Shown here one piece after another: positions 26,836 through 36,441 of a stretch of DNA of 64,000 nucleotides. The notes beneath the pieces were generated by a model. It ran no database searches. It saw nothing but the letters and a program-made list of their open reading frames with translations, and was not told where the DNA came from. Positions within the stretch are counted from its first letter, which is position 1, and the number at the start of each line of letters is the position of its first letter. Location of the stretch: NCBI GenBank assembly GCA_015999765.1, contig JAECQR010000006.1, positions 1 to 64,000 of the forward strand, read 5' to 3'. Source of the DNA: Flavobacteriia bacterium. GTDB taxonomy: Bacteria; Bacteroidota; Bacteroidia; Flavobacteriales; Weeksellaceae. Both the position numbers and the translations under genes were made by a program.

Positions 26836-27066
26836 TTAGTCTTTTTTATTGATCTTTGGATCGTAGTAAGGATGATGACCTTCTGTAGGTGAGAAATATT
26901 CTTTGTCTTTGTCGCCGCCCAGGGTTACGAGCAAAACATAGCACCAATAGGTGAATAGAGCTGTTGCAACCAGAAACAGTATCCAATTAATAACATTACC
27001 TGCTGCATCAAACATACCGAAAGACCATTTGAATACATCGCTTAAGAAGAGAAAGAAAGACGTCAT
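26836..27066 (-). CDS. Small membrane protein, DUF6341-like
   Basis: A 76-residue protein with one or two hydrophobic stretches (about residues 3-20 and 25-49) and a polar tail rich in His, Tyr and Pro (EGHHPYYDP). It resembles a small Flavobacteriia family annotated DUF6341, normally encoded next to the DUF6427 gene, which here lies divergently 42 nt away. Function unknown; the family name is from memory. Confidence 0.6.
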   Translation of the reverse strand: MTSFFLFLSDVFKWSFGMFDAAGNVINWILFLVATALFTYWCYVLLVTLGGDKDKEYFSPTEGHHPYYDPKINKKD

Positions 27067-27084
27067 TATTTTCCTTTTTTAAAT

Positions 27085-27092
27085 TAACTTTG
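27085..27092 (+). promoter_or_regulatory. -7 box upstream of the DUF6427 gene
   Basis: TAACTTTG matches TAnnTTTG and lies 16 nt before the ATG at 27109. Confidence 0.5.
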
Positions 27093-27108
27093 CACAAAAT
27101 TAGTAAAA

Positions 27109-28017
27109 ATGTTTCGATTACTTTCTAAAGAAAGCAATATTTTTTCCATCCCAGTCTACATCGGTGTTCTTCTTTTGATCGTAATCGGATTCAACTTTCT
27201 CGACCTTAGCACTTTAGACTTTTTTTCTGCCGTTATCACCTTTGCAGGCGTAGCAATGGGCTATTTCTGTTTCAATACCATTGCACTTAATTACCAGACA
27301 CATTTGCCTTTGTTTCTTTACACAGCGTTCATTTTCGCTCTTTATCCGGGTGATCTGGACATTGGTATTGCGGTCTCGCTGTTCACTAATTCCATTATTC
27401 TTATTCTGTTGACCAATGTTGATATTAGTGTAAGGAAAAATTCATACCCTTTGGTTGGAGCAATTTTAGCGTTGAATTTCATCTTTTTGCCCACCACCTG
27501 GCCCATGTCGATTTTCGTGATTTTTCATATTTTCGGAACTTCAGACAGGATCGGATTGCACTTATTCCGGCTCTTTTACGGAATGTTCCTCATTGCACTC
27601 TCCTATTTTGGGCTTGCTTATATGCTGGATCTGAATTCATGGAATCCCGCATACTTTCCTTTCGGCGATTTTAAACCTTCGGAAAATCTGGAACCTGTAA
27701 TGTGGCTCATTCCGGTTGCAGTACTGCTGCTTCACGCGGTTATGGACCATTTCCGACACTTTAATAAAAAAAGCCCTGTAAGCAAATTTAAATATACATT
27801 TCTGCTCATATTTTCACTGGCACAGCTTATTACAGTAGTGCTTTACATGGGCAATAATTACGAGTATCTGCTTTTACTGGCCTTTCCGGTTTCGGTTATT
27901 TTAAGCAGAATGCTGAAATTCCTCCCCAAATACTGGATGCGGGAATGCGGATTATGGCTGATTATCATAAGCCTGATCATCTTTAAACTTCACGGCTACT
28001 ATAATTTTAATATTTAA
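27109..28017 (+). CDS. DUF6427 family polytopic membrane protein
   Basis: A 302-residue integral membrane protein with about nine to ten helices and few polar loops. It has no catalytic motif I recognise. Topology, length and neighbours (DUF6341-like divergent, DUF3109 just behind) fit the Flavobacteriia family DUF6427. The next gene begins 6 nt after its stop, so the two are co-transcribed. Function unknown. Confidence 0.78.
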   Translation: MFRLLSKESNIFSIPVYIGVLLLIVIGFNFLDLSTLDFFSAVITFAGVAMGYFCFNTIALNYQTHLPLFLYTAFIFALYPGDLDIGIAVSLFTNSIILILLTNVDISVRKNSYPLVGAILALNFIFLPTTWPMSIFVIFHIFGTSDRIGLHLFRLFYGMFLIALSYFGLAYMLDLNSWNPAYFPFGDFKPSENLEPVMWLIPVAVLLLHAVMDHFRHFNKKSPVSKFKYTFLLIFSLAQLITVVLYMGNNYEYLLLLAFPVSVILSRMLKFLPKYWMRECGLWLIIISLIIFKLHGYYNFNI

Positions 28018-28023
28018 ACGACG

Positions 28024-28608
28024 ATGATTCAAATTGAAAATAAATTAATTTCTGAAGACATTTTTTCTGAAGAATTTGTGTGTAATCTGAGCCGATGCAA
28101 AGGCGCATGCTGTGTTGCAGGCGATGTAGGAGCTCCTTTGGAAAAATACGAAACAGAGATTCTCGACAGAATTTTCCTGCAGGTAAAACCTTATTTGAGG
28201 CCTGAAGGAATTAAAGCTTTGGAAGAACAGGGAACATGGACTCTGGATCCAAACGACGGCGATTTTGTTACTCCCATGGTAAACGGCGAAGAATGCGCTT
28301 ATGTAATTTTTGATGAAAAAGGAATTACCAAATGCGGAATCGAAAAAGCCTATGAAGACGGCGCCGTAGATTGGCACAAACCGATTTCCTGCCACCTCTA
28401 CCCGATCCGTGTAACCGAATATTCGACTTTTACCGCCCTGAATTATCATGAATGGGAAATCTGTAATCCCGCATGTGAATTAGGAAAAGAACTGAAAGTG
28501 CCCGTTTATAAATTCCTGAAAACGCCACTCATCAGAAAATATGGCGAGGAGTTTTATGAAACGCTCTGCGACGCGGCCGACGAATGGAAAACCGAATATG
28601 GTTCCTAA
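28024..28608 (+). CDS. DUF3109 family cysteine-rich protein
   Basis: A 194-residue cytoplasmic protein with a cysteine pattern suited to metal or Fe-S binding: CNLSRCKGACC near residue 20, a lone Cys in KCGIEKA, CHLYPIR and CNPACELG. The CxxxCC word is reminiscent of YkgJ-type zinc/iron-chelating proteins, and overall it matches DUF3109. It is placed 6 nt after the DUF6427 gene and 24 nt before the MgtC gene. Function unknown; metal binding is inferred. Confidence 0.88.
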   Translation: MIQIENKLISEDIFSEEFVCNLSRCKGACCVAGDVGAPLEKYETEILDRIFLQVKPYLRPEGIKALEEQGTWTLDPNDGDFVTPMVNGEECAYVIFDEKGITKCGIEKAYEDGAVDWHKPISCHLYPIRVTEYSTFTALNYHEWEICNPACELGKELKVPVYKFLKTPLIRKYGEEFYETLCDAADEWKTEYGS

Positions 28609-28632
28609 AAAATTTCTATCTTTAAATAAAAA

Positions 28633-29277
28633 ATGTCGGAACATTTCGAACTTTTAGATATTTACAAAGCAATTATTTCCATTATAGCAGGACTGATTTT
28701 AGGTTTCGAAAGGGAAATGAAAGACAAATCAGCTGGGTTGAAAACAATCACGATCATTTGTCTGGGTTCTACCCTTTTTTCGATTATTTCCTATAAACTC
28801 GCCGGTGACGGTGACCCCACCAGAATCGCCTCTTATATTGTGAGCGGAATTGGTTTTCTGGGTGCCGGCGTAATTTTTAAAGAAGGCTTCACGATCTACG
28901 GACTCACCACCGCCGGTGTTATCTGGATTGCCGCCGCGATTGGAATGGCGATAGGATTTGGTGAGGTTTATATTGCGTTTACCTTTCTTATTTCAGCCAT
29001 TATTATTATCAATTCGGCAGAATATGTCACCAAACATTTTTTGCCGCAGCATCACAGCAAACTCCTGAAACTGCAGCTGTCTGCCGAAAATTTCTCACGT
29101 AAGGAAGGTATTCTCAAGGAAATTAAAAACATTACGAAAGATGTTTCAGAAATTGCACTCGAGAAAAAAAATAACAGCGTTGTTATTACCCTCGATATTC
29201 ACATCAAAAATAAAGATATCCAGAAACTGGAAACTTATCTTCTTGGAAACAGCGATCTGGAATATTTCAGTTACTGA
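28633..29277 (+). CDS. MgtC/SapB family membrane protein
   Basis: A 214-residue protein with the MgtC/SapB core of four or five helices (GLILGFERE, GLKTITIICLGSTLFSI, GIGFLGAGVIFKEG, GLTTAGVIWIAAAIG) followed by a small cytoplasmic ACT-like C-terminal domain. MgtC proteins support growth at low Mg2+ and modulate ATP synthase in enterobacteria; the role here is not known. It is the last gene of the DUF6427-DUF3109 run and ends at a strong terminator. Confidence 0.9.
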   Translation: MSEHFELLDIYKAIISIIAGLILGFEREMKDKSAGLKTITIICLGSTLFSIISYKLAGDGDPTRIASYIVSGIGFLGAGVIFKEGFTIYGLTTAGVIWIAAAIGMAIGFGEVYIAFTFLISAIIIINSAEYVTKHFLPQHHSKLLKLQLSAENFSRKEGILKEIKNITKDVSEIALEKKNNSVVITLDIHIKNKDIQKLETYLLGNSDLEYFSY

Positions 29278-29300
29278 TTCTAAGTAATTAAGCCCACAAA

Positions 29301-29332
29301 AAAATCCGTTCTGCAAAAACAGAACGGATTTT
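29301..29332. terminator. Bidirectional terminator between mgtC-like and tig
   Basis: A 13-bp perfect stem (AAAATCCGTTCTG / CAGAACGGATTTT, 6-nt loop) between convergent genes. Confidence 0.93.
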
Positions 29333-29350
29333 ATATTTATTGAAGTAAAA

Positions 29351-30685
29351 TTACTTTTTCAATTCTTCTAAAAACTCGTCGTGGGAGATTTTAGTCGCTT
29401 TTTTCGTTGCTTTCTCCAGGATTACATCTTTCAGTTTAGCCATCCCAACTTCCGCTGAAATCTGACGAACCTGCTCCTGATCTTTCAACATCTCAACAGC
29501 ATATTTCTGAATTTCTTCATCAGACAAATGGTGAATACCGTAGATTGCCAACTGGTTTTTCACCAACTGCTCGGCCTGAGAAAGGATATCAGCATACTCC
29601 AGTTTAATCTCGTTATCGTTCATCAGCTTACCTTCAAGAATCTGGTATTTCAACTGATTTCTTTCCGCTTCCAGAACTTCTTTTGCATGATCTTCAGACT
29701 TGATGTTTTCGTTGCTGAACATTAAGAATTTAACTAGGAAATTTTCCGGAAGTTTTACTTCTTCTTTCTCGTTGATCTGCTCAAGAACTTTGTTCACGAA
29801 ATGAACATCTGCATTCTGCTGGAAATATTCATCCAATTCAGTTTTTACTTTCGCTTTAAGTTCGTCTTCAGATTTAATGTTTCCTTCGCCATAAACTTTA
29901 TCGAATAAATCCTGGTTAAGTTCTGCTAAATCCAATCCGTAGAAATCTTTCACTTTCACTTCAAGCTGGTCGTGGTGAAGGTGCTCAACTTCTGCTTTAG
30001 TGAAACCTAATTCAGTTGCCAAAGTTTCGTTTTTCTCTAAATCTTCTTTAGAAACCTTTACAGATTCATCCATTTTCAAAGCTTTAACCAAGTTAAATGC
30101 TTCTTTTCTCTCGGCATTAATTACTACAGATTTAGGAGCGTGGTTGTGCTCACCTTCTGCATTTTCTTCAACAACCTGGCTGATTTCAAGGGCTACATGA
30201 GAATCATCTCCGATAACCTCTTGTGGAACCTGCGTTGCGAAACGCTTCTGCATATTCTCAATACTTTGTCCGATTTCTTTGTCAGAAGCTTCAACCTGAT
30301 AATGCGGCGCTTCATATTTAGCCAAATCAATCGTGAAATCCGGCTCATAACCTACTTCAAACGCAACAGAAAGCTGCTCAGCATTAAGGTTAAGATCGTC
30401 TACCGGCTGTGGTACTGGCTGACCAACCAATCGAAGTTTGTTTTCGTTTACATAGTTATTTAACGCATCAGAAACCTGCTTGTTGATTTCTTCAAAGGCG
30501 ATACCTGCTTCATACTGCTTTCTTACCATGCTCAATGGCACTTTTCCTTTTCTGAATCCTGGAACCTGTGCGTTTTTTGCATAATTGATAAGTTGTTTTT
30601 CAACTTTACCTTTGTAATCTGCTTTATCTATCGTAACTGTAAGTAACGCGCTTACTTCATCGTGGTTTGTCGCTGTAACGTTCAT
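29351..30685 (-). CDS. tig: Trigger factor
   Basis: A ribosome-bound chaperone and peptidyl-prolyl isomerase that receives nascent chains at the exit tunnel. The 444-residue protein has the N-terminal ribosome-binding signature GFRKGKVPLSMVRK (about residues 43-56), a divergent middle region and a helical C-terminal chaperone domain. The PPIase part is weakly conserved, as is usual in Bacteroidota. It is monocistronic. The match of length and N-terminal signature makes this secure. Confidence 0.95.
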   Translation of the reverse strand: MNVTATNHDEVSALLTVTIDKADYKGKVEKQLINYAKNAQVPGFRKGKVPLSMVRKQYEAGIAFEEINKQVSDALNNYVNENKLRLVGQPVPQPVDDLNLNAEQLSVAFEVGYEPDFTIDLAKYEAPHYQVEASDKEIGQSIENMQKRFATQVPQEVIGDDSHVALEISQVVEENAEGEHNHAPKSVVINAERKEAFNLVKALKMDESVKVSKEDLEKNETLATELGFTKAEVEHLHHDQLEVKVKDFYGLDLAELNQDLFDKVYGEGNIKSEDELKAKVKTELDEYFQQNADVHFVNKVLEQINEKEEVKLPENFLVKFLMFSNENIKSEDHAKEVLEAERNQLKYQILEGKLMNDNEIKLEYADILSQAEQLVKNQLAIYGIHHLSDEEIQKYAVEMLKDQEQVRQISAEVGMAKLKDVILEKATKKATKISHDEFLEELKK

Positions 30686-30770
30686 TGTTATGGTTTGAAA
30701 TTTTAGGTTGCAAAAATAGGAATTATTTTTTAGATTTTAAGACTCTTGAAGTGCTAAAGAACGTTAAAAA

Positions 30771-31328
30771 TCAATTGCTAATGTCGAAACTGGCTACTGC
30801 ATCTGTTTCACCGCCCTCCGCAGTCCCGAATATGGAGCCCGATTGCTCTTCGCTCACCAATAATGCGTCATGAATTAAAATTAATTCGAGTTTTGGCGAC
30901 AATCCGTTTTCGGCTTTTACCACATTCCATTTTGTAAGGAGTCCCAATTTTTTTCCGTCGCTTCTTGTGGAGGATTCGTCATCAATTCTTGTTAAACTGA
31001 CCTGAGAATCCTGAAAATCAAAAAGCAGGAAATGCTCATCTTTTGCAGATTTAATGCTTTCAGTTTCATCTTCATTTCCGTTTTTGAAAATGGCTTCCAC
31101 CGTATAAGATTTACCATCTTCAATTTTTATCAACGGATTTGTAGCGGCGTTTACGGTATAATTATAGGTCTTCACGATTCCTGTGGCATCATCTTTTACA
31201 TTCAGAATAATATTCGAAATGTCTTCCTGCGAAAGCACATCTTCGTCTTCGTCAGCCCTGCTACAGCTTATTGAGATGATAGAAAAGAAGATTGCGAGTA
31301 TATATTTTATATTGGTTAATGATTTCAT
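30771..31328 (-). CDS. Lipoprotein encoded behind the TonB receptor
   Basis: A 185-residue predicted lipoprotein; the signal peptide ends in SISC with Cys near residue 22. The rest has beta-prone segments, an acidic cluster (ADEDEDVLSQEDIS) just after the anchor, and HDALLVSEEQSG near the end. It begins 12 nt after the TonB receptor stop, so it is co-transcribed. It may be the surface-exposed substrate-binding partner of the receptor, but it has no SusD features. No function recognised. Confidence 0.78.
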   Translation of the reverse strand: MKSLTNIKYILAIFFSIISISCSRADEDEDVLSQEDISNIILNVKDDATGIVKTYNYTVNAATNPLIKIEDGKSYTVEAIFKNGNEDETESIKSAKDEHFLLFDFQDSQVSLTRIDDESSTRSDGKKLGLLTKWNVVKAENGLSPKLELILIHDALLVSEEQSGSIFGTAEGGETDAVASFDISN

Positions 31329-31340
31329 TTATCTTAAATT

Positions 31341-33725
31341 TTAGAAGTTGTATTTTACATTGAAAATGATGTTTCTACCCATTTCAGCGGAGAAAAACCG
31401 CATTCTGTTCAGATAATCCTTATAATTTATATCGAAAAGGTTGGTTACATTTAAACCTGCAGAAAAGTGCCTGTTCAAACGGAAACCTGTCTGAATGCTC
31501 CAGAGAGAATACGCAGGTGGCGGGGTTGATAAATCCAGCGTTTTTTCCACTTCTACTCCATTTTCATAAACATTGATGGTCGGATTGAATACCGGGAAAT
31601 TTTTCTGTTGGAGGAATGTCTGGCTCTCCACTTTAAAATAAAAATTCCTCCACTCCGCTTTCGAAAATTCGAGACTGTTCGCAAAATTCGGCGGAAGCAA
31701 AAGGATCAAAGGCTGGTTATTCGTTTTATCTTTTCCGTTCACATACGCGAAACGGCCTTTGTAATTAAGGTTATCATCGATTTTCAAATGCGCATCGAAA
31801 TCGATTCCGAACATTCTTGCATCAATCTGTTCATAACTCCAAACCGGAAAAACTCCGCGGATTGTATTCTGAATGCTGGTCGGAATTTGGTTGATGAAGT
31901 TTTTAGTCACAAATAAATAAGGATTCACCGAAAGCTGTAGACCTCCTAAAACATCGAGTTTAGAATCGATGTTCAAATTAATCTGGTTTCCTTCTTCGTT
32001 TTCCAAACGCATATTTCCAAGTTCCAGAACCGCGGCGGAATGATGAAGTCCGTCCGCAAAAAGTTCTGCAATATTGGGTGTCCGCGCGACTTTCGCGTAA
32101 TTTAATTTAAAACCGAAATGTTGTGAAGGTTGAAAATCAATTCCTGCATTGAAAGAGAGATTTTTGTAGGTTAAAACCGGCTTTGTAAAGACGCGGTTTC
32201 CATCTGTTTCTACATAAAATTCTTCGAAATCACCAGCGTAAAGGTTATTCCAGTCGTTTTCATCGTACCATTTCTTGACATGATACTTTGTATGGTCATA
32301 ACGTAAACCGCCTTCAACATTCAGTTTTGTACTAATTTTGTATTTAAGGACAGAATACATTCCACCTGAATATTTCGTGTAGTTGGGAACCAATCTTCTC
32401 GCCATTGTTTCGGGCGTGGAATAATTATACTGATAACTCAGATCGATTCCGGTTTCTAGATTCCAGTTATTTCTTTCAATTAAATTATTGATAGTAAGAT
32501 TATTAGTGAAAAGCTCTAAATCTAAAGACGGAATTTCTGAAAGTTCACCTCGTCGTAAATCATATTCCTTCCGGTGATTGTACTGGAAACTATAATCCAC
32601 TGAAATCTTACCTAAATCTTTAAATCTTTTGTAAGCCGAAATTTTAGCCAGATGATGTTGGATTTCCTGTTTCGGATTGTCGATGGAATAAGAAAAATCC
32701 CTTGTGTAAAGCGGCAGGTCGGAATTTAATACGGTGTAAAAATCCTCAAGATTACCGATGTGAGAACCTCGGAAAATGCCGAGTTCCTGATCCGTTAAAC
32801 TGTAATCCAAAGAAATTCCCTGCAGAAAACTGTTGTTCTGTACCGTAAAACCAAAAGAATTGAAATTCATTCCCGTGTTCATCAACAGATAATCAGGAGT
32901 TTCCAGGTCGCCCAGTTTTTTATAGCCTCCGTTGGCTTTCACGGCCCAGCCACTTTCCCAGGTTTTCACAAGATTAAGATCGACACCGATTCCACGACCG
33001 TTAGAAATCCCGGAGAGATTTGCGGAACCTCTGATTGTATCTATTTTTTTTAAGTTTTCAGGAATAAGCAACACCACGCCGCCTATTGCATCGCTTCCGT
33101 ATTTCAATGCAGATGCGCCTTTAATCACATCAATATGTTCGAAATGCGTGATGTCAACATTCGGTGCATGCTCCACACCCCATTCCTGTTCGGCCATTTT
33201 CACGCCATTATTGATGATCGCGATTCTGCTTCCGTAAAGCCCATGAATAATAGGTTTCGCAATATTATTGCCGGTTTTTAGCGCGCTGACACCCGAAATC
33301 CCAGATAAGATATTGCCCAAATTCTCTGTAGAATTTCTTTCAAGGTCTTTTTTGTCTAAAGTTTTAATGATTAAGGCGCTCGAATTCTTATGAGCGGCGT
33401 GAATCGTCACGGTCTCGATGTCGGATATATGATGTTCCAGATTCAGGGTAATTTCCAGATCTTTATTAACTGCGATGTTGTCAGTAAAAGGTTCGCAGTC
33501 CGGATGTGTCGCGATGATGGTGTAATTTCCTTTTTTAACGGAAGTGAAGGTGAAAACTCCGTTTGCGTCGGAGTTTTCTGTATAATTTCCGATTTTGATT
33601 GTTGCGTTTTTCAAAGGAACTTTATCATGAAAATCGATGATTTTGCCCTGAATTTTAAATGTTTGCTGTGCGCTGAAGAATGTGAATCCAAAAAGGATCA
33701 ACAAAATATTGAATGTGAATTTCAT
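31341..33725 (-). CDS. TonB-dependent outer membrane receptor
   Basis: A 794-residue receptor. A signal peptide is followed by a carboxypeptidase-regulatory-like domain (about 22-100), a plug domain (TENLGNILSGISGVSALKTG, then GSDAIGGVVLLIPE) and a 22-stranded beta barrel ending in Phe (FNVKYNF). PNIAELFADGLHHSAAVLELGN resembles ZnuD-type zinc receptors and related metal receptors. Its neighbours are a His/Cys-containing small exported protein upstream and a lipoprotein downstream on the same strand. Metal or metal-complex uptake is a plausible inference, not shown. Confidence 0.9.
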   Translation of the reverse strand: MKFTFNILLILFGFTFFSAQQTFKIQGKIIDFHDKVPLKNATIKIGNYTENSDANGVFTFTSVKKGNYTIIATHPDCEPFTDNIAVNKDLEITLNLEHHISDIETVTIHAAHKNSSALIIKTLDKKDLERNSTENLGNILSGISGVSALKTGNNIAKPIIHGLYGSRIAIINNGVKMAEQEWGVEHAPNVDITHFEHIDVIKGASALKYGSDAIGGVVLLIPENLKKIDTIRGSANLSGISNGRGIGVDLNLVKTWESGWAVKANGGYKKLGDLETPDYLLMNTGMNFNSFGFTVQNNSFLQGISLDYSLTDQELGIFRGSHIGNLEDFYTVLNSDLPLYTRDFSYSIDNPKQEIQHHLAKISAYKRFKDLGKISVDYSFQYNHRKEYDLRRGELSEIPSLDLELFTNNLTINNLIERNNWNLETGIDLSYQYNYSTPETMARRLVPNYTKYSGGMYSVLKYKISTKLNVEGGLRYDHTKYHVKKWYDENDWNNLYAGDFEEFYVETDGNRVFTKPVLTYKNLSFNAGIDFQPSQHFGFKLNYAKVARTPNIAELFADGLHHSAAVLELGNMRLENEEGNQINLNIDSKLDVLGGLQLSVNPYLFVTKNFINQIPTSIQNTIRGVFPVWSYEQIDARMFGIDFDAHLKIDDNLNYKGRFAYVNGKDKTNNQPLILLLPPNFANSLEFSKAEWRNFYFKVESQTFLQQKNFPVFNPTINVYENGVEVEKTLDLSTPPPAYSLWSIQTGFRLNRHFSAGLNVTNLFDINYKDYLNRMRFFSAEMGRNIIFNVKYNF

Positions 33726-33816
33726 TTAAATGTGGATTTTCAAATTAATTAAATACGGGAAGTTTAAAGATTCAATCATGAACCTTCAACAATACATTTC
33801 ACTGGAAATGTGTTAA

Positions 33817-34173
33817 TTAAATGGAATTTGAAGGAGGACCCCGAAGTTGGAAGTAACGGATTTCAAGTTTAGAAAACCGTTGGCTGTAAGCGAAAATTTC
33901 TTTTTGAAAACCATCAGAATGAGCAAATGTCATCTGAAAATCTTCCGGAAGCAGAGAATGACCATCGTGCAGAAGATGACAGGACAAACAGTCGGTGAAT
34001 TCCTGTGCAAAATGACCTGTTGAATACGTTTTTTCCGATTTCTTAAAATTGAAATCTTTAAAAACTTCACTGCTTCCGTGATTGTGAAAATTCTGCGAGA
34101 ACAAGGCCACGAAAAGATACAAAGCTGCAAAAACTACAGATGCTGTATGTCGGTATGTTCTTAATTTCCACAT
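33817..34173 (-). CDS. Small exported protein with His clusters and a CxxCH motif
   Basis: A 118-residue protein with an N-terminal hydrophobic helix (about residues 11-27), then HNHGSSEV, CLSCHLLHDGHS and FAHSDG, giving about ten histidines and two cysteines suited to metal binding. The C-terminal RGPPSNSI is a tail I associate with small Bacteroidota proteins in metal loci. It is the first gene before the TonB receptor (91-nt gap). A role in sensing or delivering a transition metal is inferred from composition and context only. Confidence 0.7.
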   Translation of the reverse strand: MWKLRTYRHTASVVFAALYLFVALFSQNFHNHGSSEVFKDFNFKKSEKTYSTGHFAQEFTDCLSCHLLHDGHSLLPEDFQMTFAHSDGFQKEIFAYSQRFSKLEIRYFQLRGPPSNSI

Positions 34174-34177
34174 TCAG

Positions 34178-34185
34178 CAAAAGTA
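34178..34185 (-). promoter_or_regulatory. -7 box directly before the small His-rich gene
   Basis: On the minus strand TACTTTTG matches TAnnTTTG, with only 4 nt to the ATG at 34173. This suggests a leaderless or near-leaderless transcript for the metal locus. Confidence 0.55.
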
Positions 34186-34306
34186 ATAAATATTTTTAGA
34201 CCGGAAAATAAAATCCGTAGTCTCAGGCCTTTTTCGGTGATTAAATTAATTTTCTCTCATTTGCCAAAGCTGTTAAATGTTAGGCCAATATTTGACGGAG
34301 ATTTCG

Positions 34307-34314
34307 TAAATTTG
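34307..34314 (+). promoter_or_regulatory. -7 box upstream of pfkA
   Basis: TAAATTTG matches TAnnTTTG, 17 nt before the pfkA ATG at 34332. Confidence 0.5.
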
Positions 34315-34331
34315 TGCTGAAAATTTTATAT

Positions 34332-35318
34332 ATGGAAGAAAGTGCAGTAAAAAAGATAGCGGTTTTCACCTCAGGTGGTGATGCCCCGGGGATGAACGCC
34401 GCATTGAGAGCGGTAGTACGAACTGCAAGTCATTTTAAAATAGAATGTTATGGTGTAAGAGAAGGCTACAACGGTCTCATTCATGATGATTTCACCAAAA
34501 TGGGTCCACGATCGGTGAAGAATATCATCGGAGCCGGCGGTACCATCCTGAGATCAGCCAGATCTTTGGAATTCAAGACAAAAGAAGGCCGACAAAAAGC
34601 GTACGACAATTTAGTAAAACGCGGAATTGACGGTTTAGTCTGCATTGGCGGTGACGGAACTTTCACCGGTGCTAAAGTATTTAACGAAGAATTTGGAATC
34701 AAAGTAATTGGTATTCCCGGGACCATCGACAACGATATTTTCGGAACAGATAATACCATCGGTTACGATACTGCGCTGAATACTGCGATGGATGCAATCG
34801 ACAAAATAAGAGATACAGCAACATCCCACAACAGAGTTTTCTTTGTTGAAGTAATGGGTCGTGATGCAGGATTTATTGCTTTAAACAGTGGTTTGGCTAC
34901 CGGCGCGGTAGATATTTTGATCCCAGAAAGAAAAGACAGCATTGATGATCTTTTCGAAACCTTCGAAAAGGCTGAGAAAGCAGGAAAAACCTCAAGTATT
35001 GTAGTGGTTGCCGAAGGTGAAAAACTAGGCAGCATTTACGATTTAGCAAAAGCCACCAAAGCAGGATTCCCAGATTATGATATCCGCGTGGCGATTCTTG
35101 GACATATACAGCGAGGCGGTTCCCCAAGCTGTGCCGACAGGGTTTTAGCGAGCCGGTTAGGTTACGGAGCAGTGGTTGGGTTAATGGCTGGAAAAACCAA
35201 TATGATGGCCGGAATGCAGTCGAATACAATGGTTTACACGCCTTTTGAAGAAGCTATTAAAAAACACAACGAAATTGATCAGGATTTACTTCAACTGTCA
35301 GAAATACTGGCGATTTAA
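34332..35318 (+). CDS. pfkA: ATP-dependent 6-phosphofructokinase
   Basis: Phosphorylates fructose 6-phosphate to the 1,6-bisphosphate, the committing step of glycolysis. The 328-residue protein carries FTSGGDAPGMNAALRAVV (ATP site), IGGDGTFTGA (about residue 105) and PGTIDNDI with the catalytic Asp (about 130), plus GHIQRGGSPS near 258. The start at 34332 (MEESAVKKIAVF) gives normal length. gapA follows 58 nt later on the same strand, so two glycolytic enzymes are paired. Confidence 0.97.
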   Translation: MEESAVKKIAVFTSGGDAPGMNAALRAVVRTASHFKIECYGVREGYNGLIHDDFTKMGPRSVKNIIGAGGTILRSARSLEFKTKEGRQKAYDNLVKRGIDGLVCIGGDGTFTGAKVFNEEFGIKVIGIPGTIDNDIFGTDNTIGYDTALNTAMDAIDKIRDTATSHNRVFFVEVMGRDAGFIALNSGLATGAVDILIPERKDSIDDLFETFEKAEKAGKTSSIVVVAEGEKLGSIYDLAKATKAGFPDYDIRVAILGHIQRGGSPSCADRVLASRLGYGAVVGLMAGKTNMMAGMQSNTMVYTPFEEAIKKHNEIDQDLLQLSEILAI

Positions 35319-35358
35319 GAGATAAAAACTGTCATTAAAAGAGTTAAACTTTAAATAA

Positions 35359-36381
<1,023 letters not shown>

Positions 36382-36403
36382 GCACTGAACTTTTAACAAA
36401 ATT

Positions 36404-36433
36404 AAAACCTCTCAAAATTGAGAGGTTTTTTTT
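36404..36433 (+). terminator. Terminator after gapA
   Basis: A 12-bp stem (AAAACCTCTCAA / TTGAGAGGTTTT, 2-nt loop) followed by a T-run. Confidence 0.92.
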
Positions 36434-36441
36434 GTTTTTCA

